This document shows positions 33,097 through 33,157 of a DNA stretch of 33,157 bases, piece by piece (the stretch's first letter is position 1; every line of letters starts with the position of its first letter). A program made the translations under genes and the position numbers. Source of the DNA: Desulfobacterales bacterium (GTDB lineage Bacteria > Desulfobacterota > Desulfobacteria > Desulfobacterales > JADGBH01); NCBI GenBank assembly GCA_015231595.1, contig JADGBH010000050.1:1-33157 (forward strand), written 5' to 3'. The notes under the pieces are model-generated. The model did not search any database. It saw only the letters and a program-made list of their open reading frames with translations, and was not told where the DNA came from.

Positions 33097-33157
33097 CTTT
33101 AATCGTGTATCTTTAATATTTTTAGCCTTAATAATGATATTATTTTAATGATAAGTA

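Noticed and set aside
1..33157. CRISPR array, attC cassette array, rRNA or additional tRNAs
   Set aside because: No regularly spaced repeats, no GTTRRRY-bounded cassettes and no further cloverleaf were found by eye; a covariance-model scan would be decisive.

Overview
The window is a low-GC (roughly one third G+C by eye) bacterial chromosome segment. It most likely comes from a sulfate-reducing deltaproteobacterium (Desulfobacterota, Desulfobacterales-like). This is inferred from the complete bacterial-type CO dehydrogenase/acetyl-CoA synthase operon, the DUF3786 and DUF445 genes, a PAS/hybrid histidine kinase, and IS and integron-integrase remnants. Several genes start with TTG behind strong Shine-Dalgarno sites (acsD, the cyclic-nucleotide-binding gene, the MFS gene). 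No CRISPR array, rRNA or prophage was seen; one tRNA (tRNA-His) is present.

Layout. Positions 1-2138 are a graveyard of mobile DNA: an ISKra4-like transposase fragment, a truncated helix-turn-helix transposase N-terminus, and an integron integrase that has lost its catalytic core. Positions 2180-5431 (minus strand) hold DUF3786, a GerMN membrane protein and an EF-G paralogue. Positions 5503-13855 (minus) are the carbonyl-branch core of the Wood-Ljungdahl pathway, transcribed acsD, acsA/cooS, acsB, acsC, acsE, with a plausible promoter at 14049-14077 and a terminator at 5448-5487. The first gene, acsD, carries an unusual C-terminal extension of about 180 residues built on Ala/Lys/Glu/Asp octapeptide repeats. 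Positions 14186-17846 hold murJ, a small unknown protein, tRNA-His, a B-box zinc membrane protein and guanine deaminase. Positions 17945-21386 are a sensory pair (periplasmic binding protein plus hybrid kinase). DUF445 and mpl (murein recycling) follow on the minus strand.

The plus strand then carries a cAMP module (single-domain cyclic-nucleotide-binding protein followed by a six-helix membrane adenylate cyclase) and a beta-helix-type lipoprotein. Positions 27402-31298 are a tight minus-strand set: an MFS exporter, a chalcone-isomerase-like protein, an ABM-fold monooxygenase and a TPR-methyltransferase. This set is bracketed by two oppositely oriented copies of a terminal-inverted-repeat element of about 92 bp (27296-27389 and 31319-31409). 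A secreted purple-acid-phosphatase-like metallophosphoesterase closes the window.

The CODH/ACS genes act together. AcsE moves a methyl group from methyl-tetrahydrofolate to the corrinoid of AcsC/AcsD, AcsA (CooS) interconverts CO2 and CO, and AcsB joins methyl, CO and CoA into acetyl-CoA. In a sulfate reducer the pathway can run in either direction. The most unusual observations are the AcsD tail and the inverted-repeat pair around the four-gene cassette.
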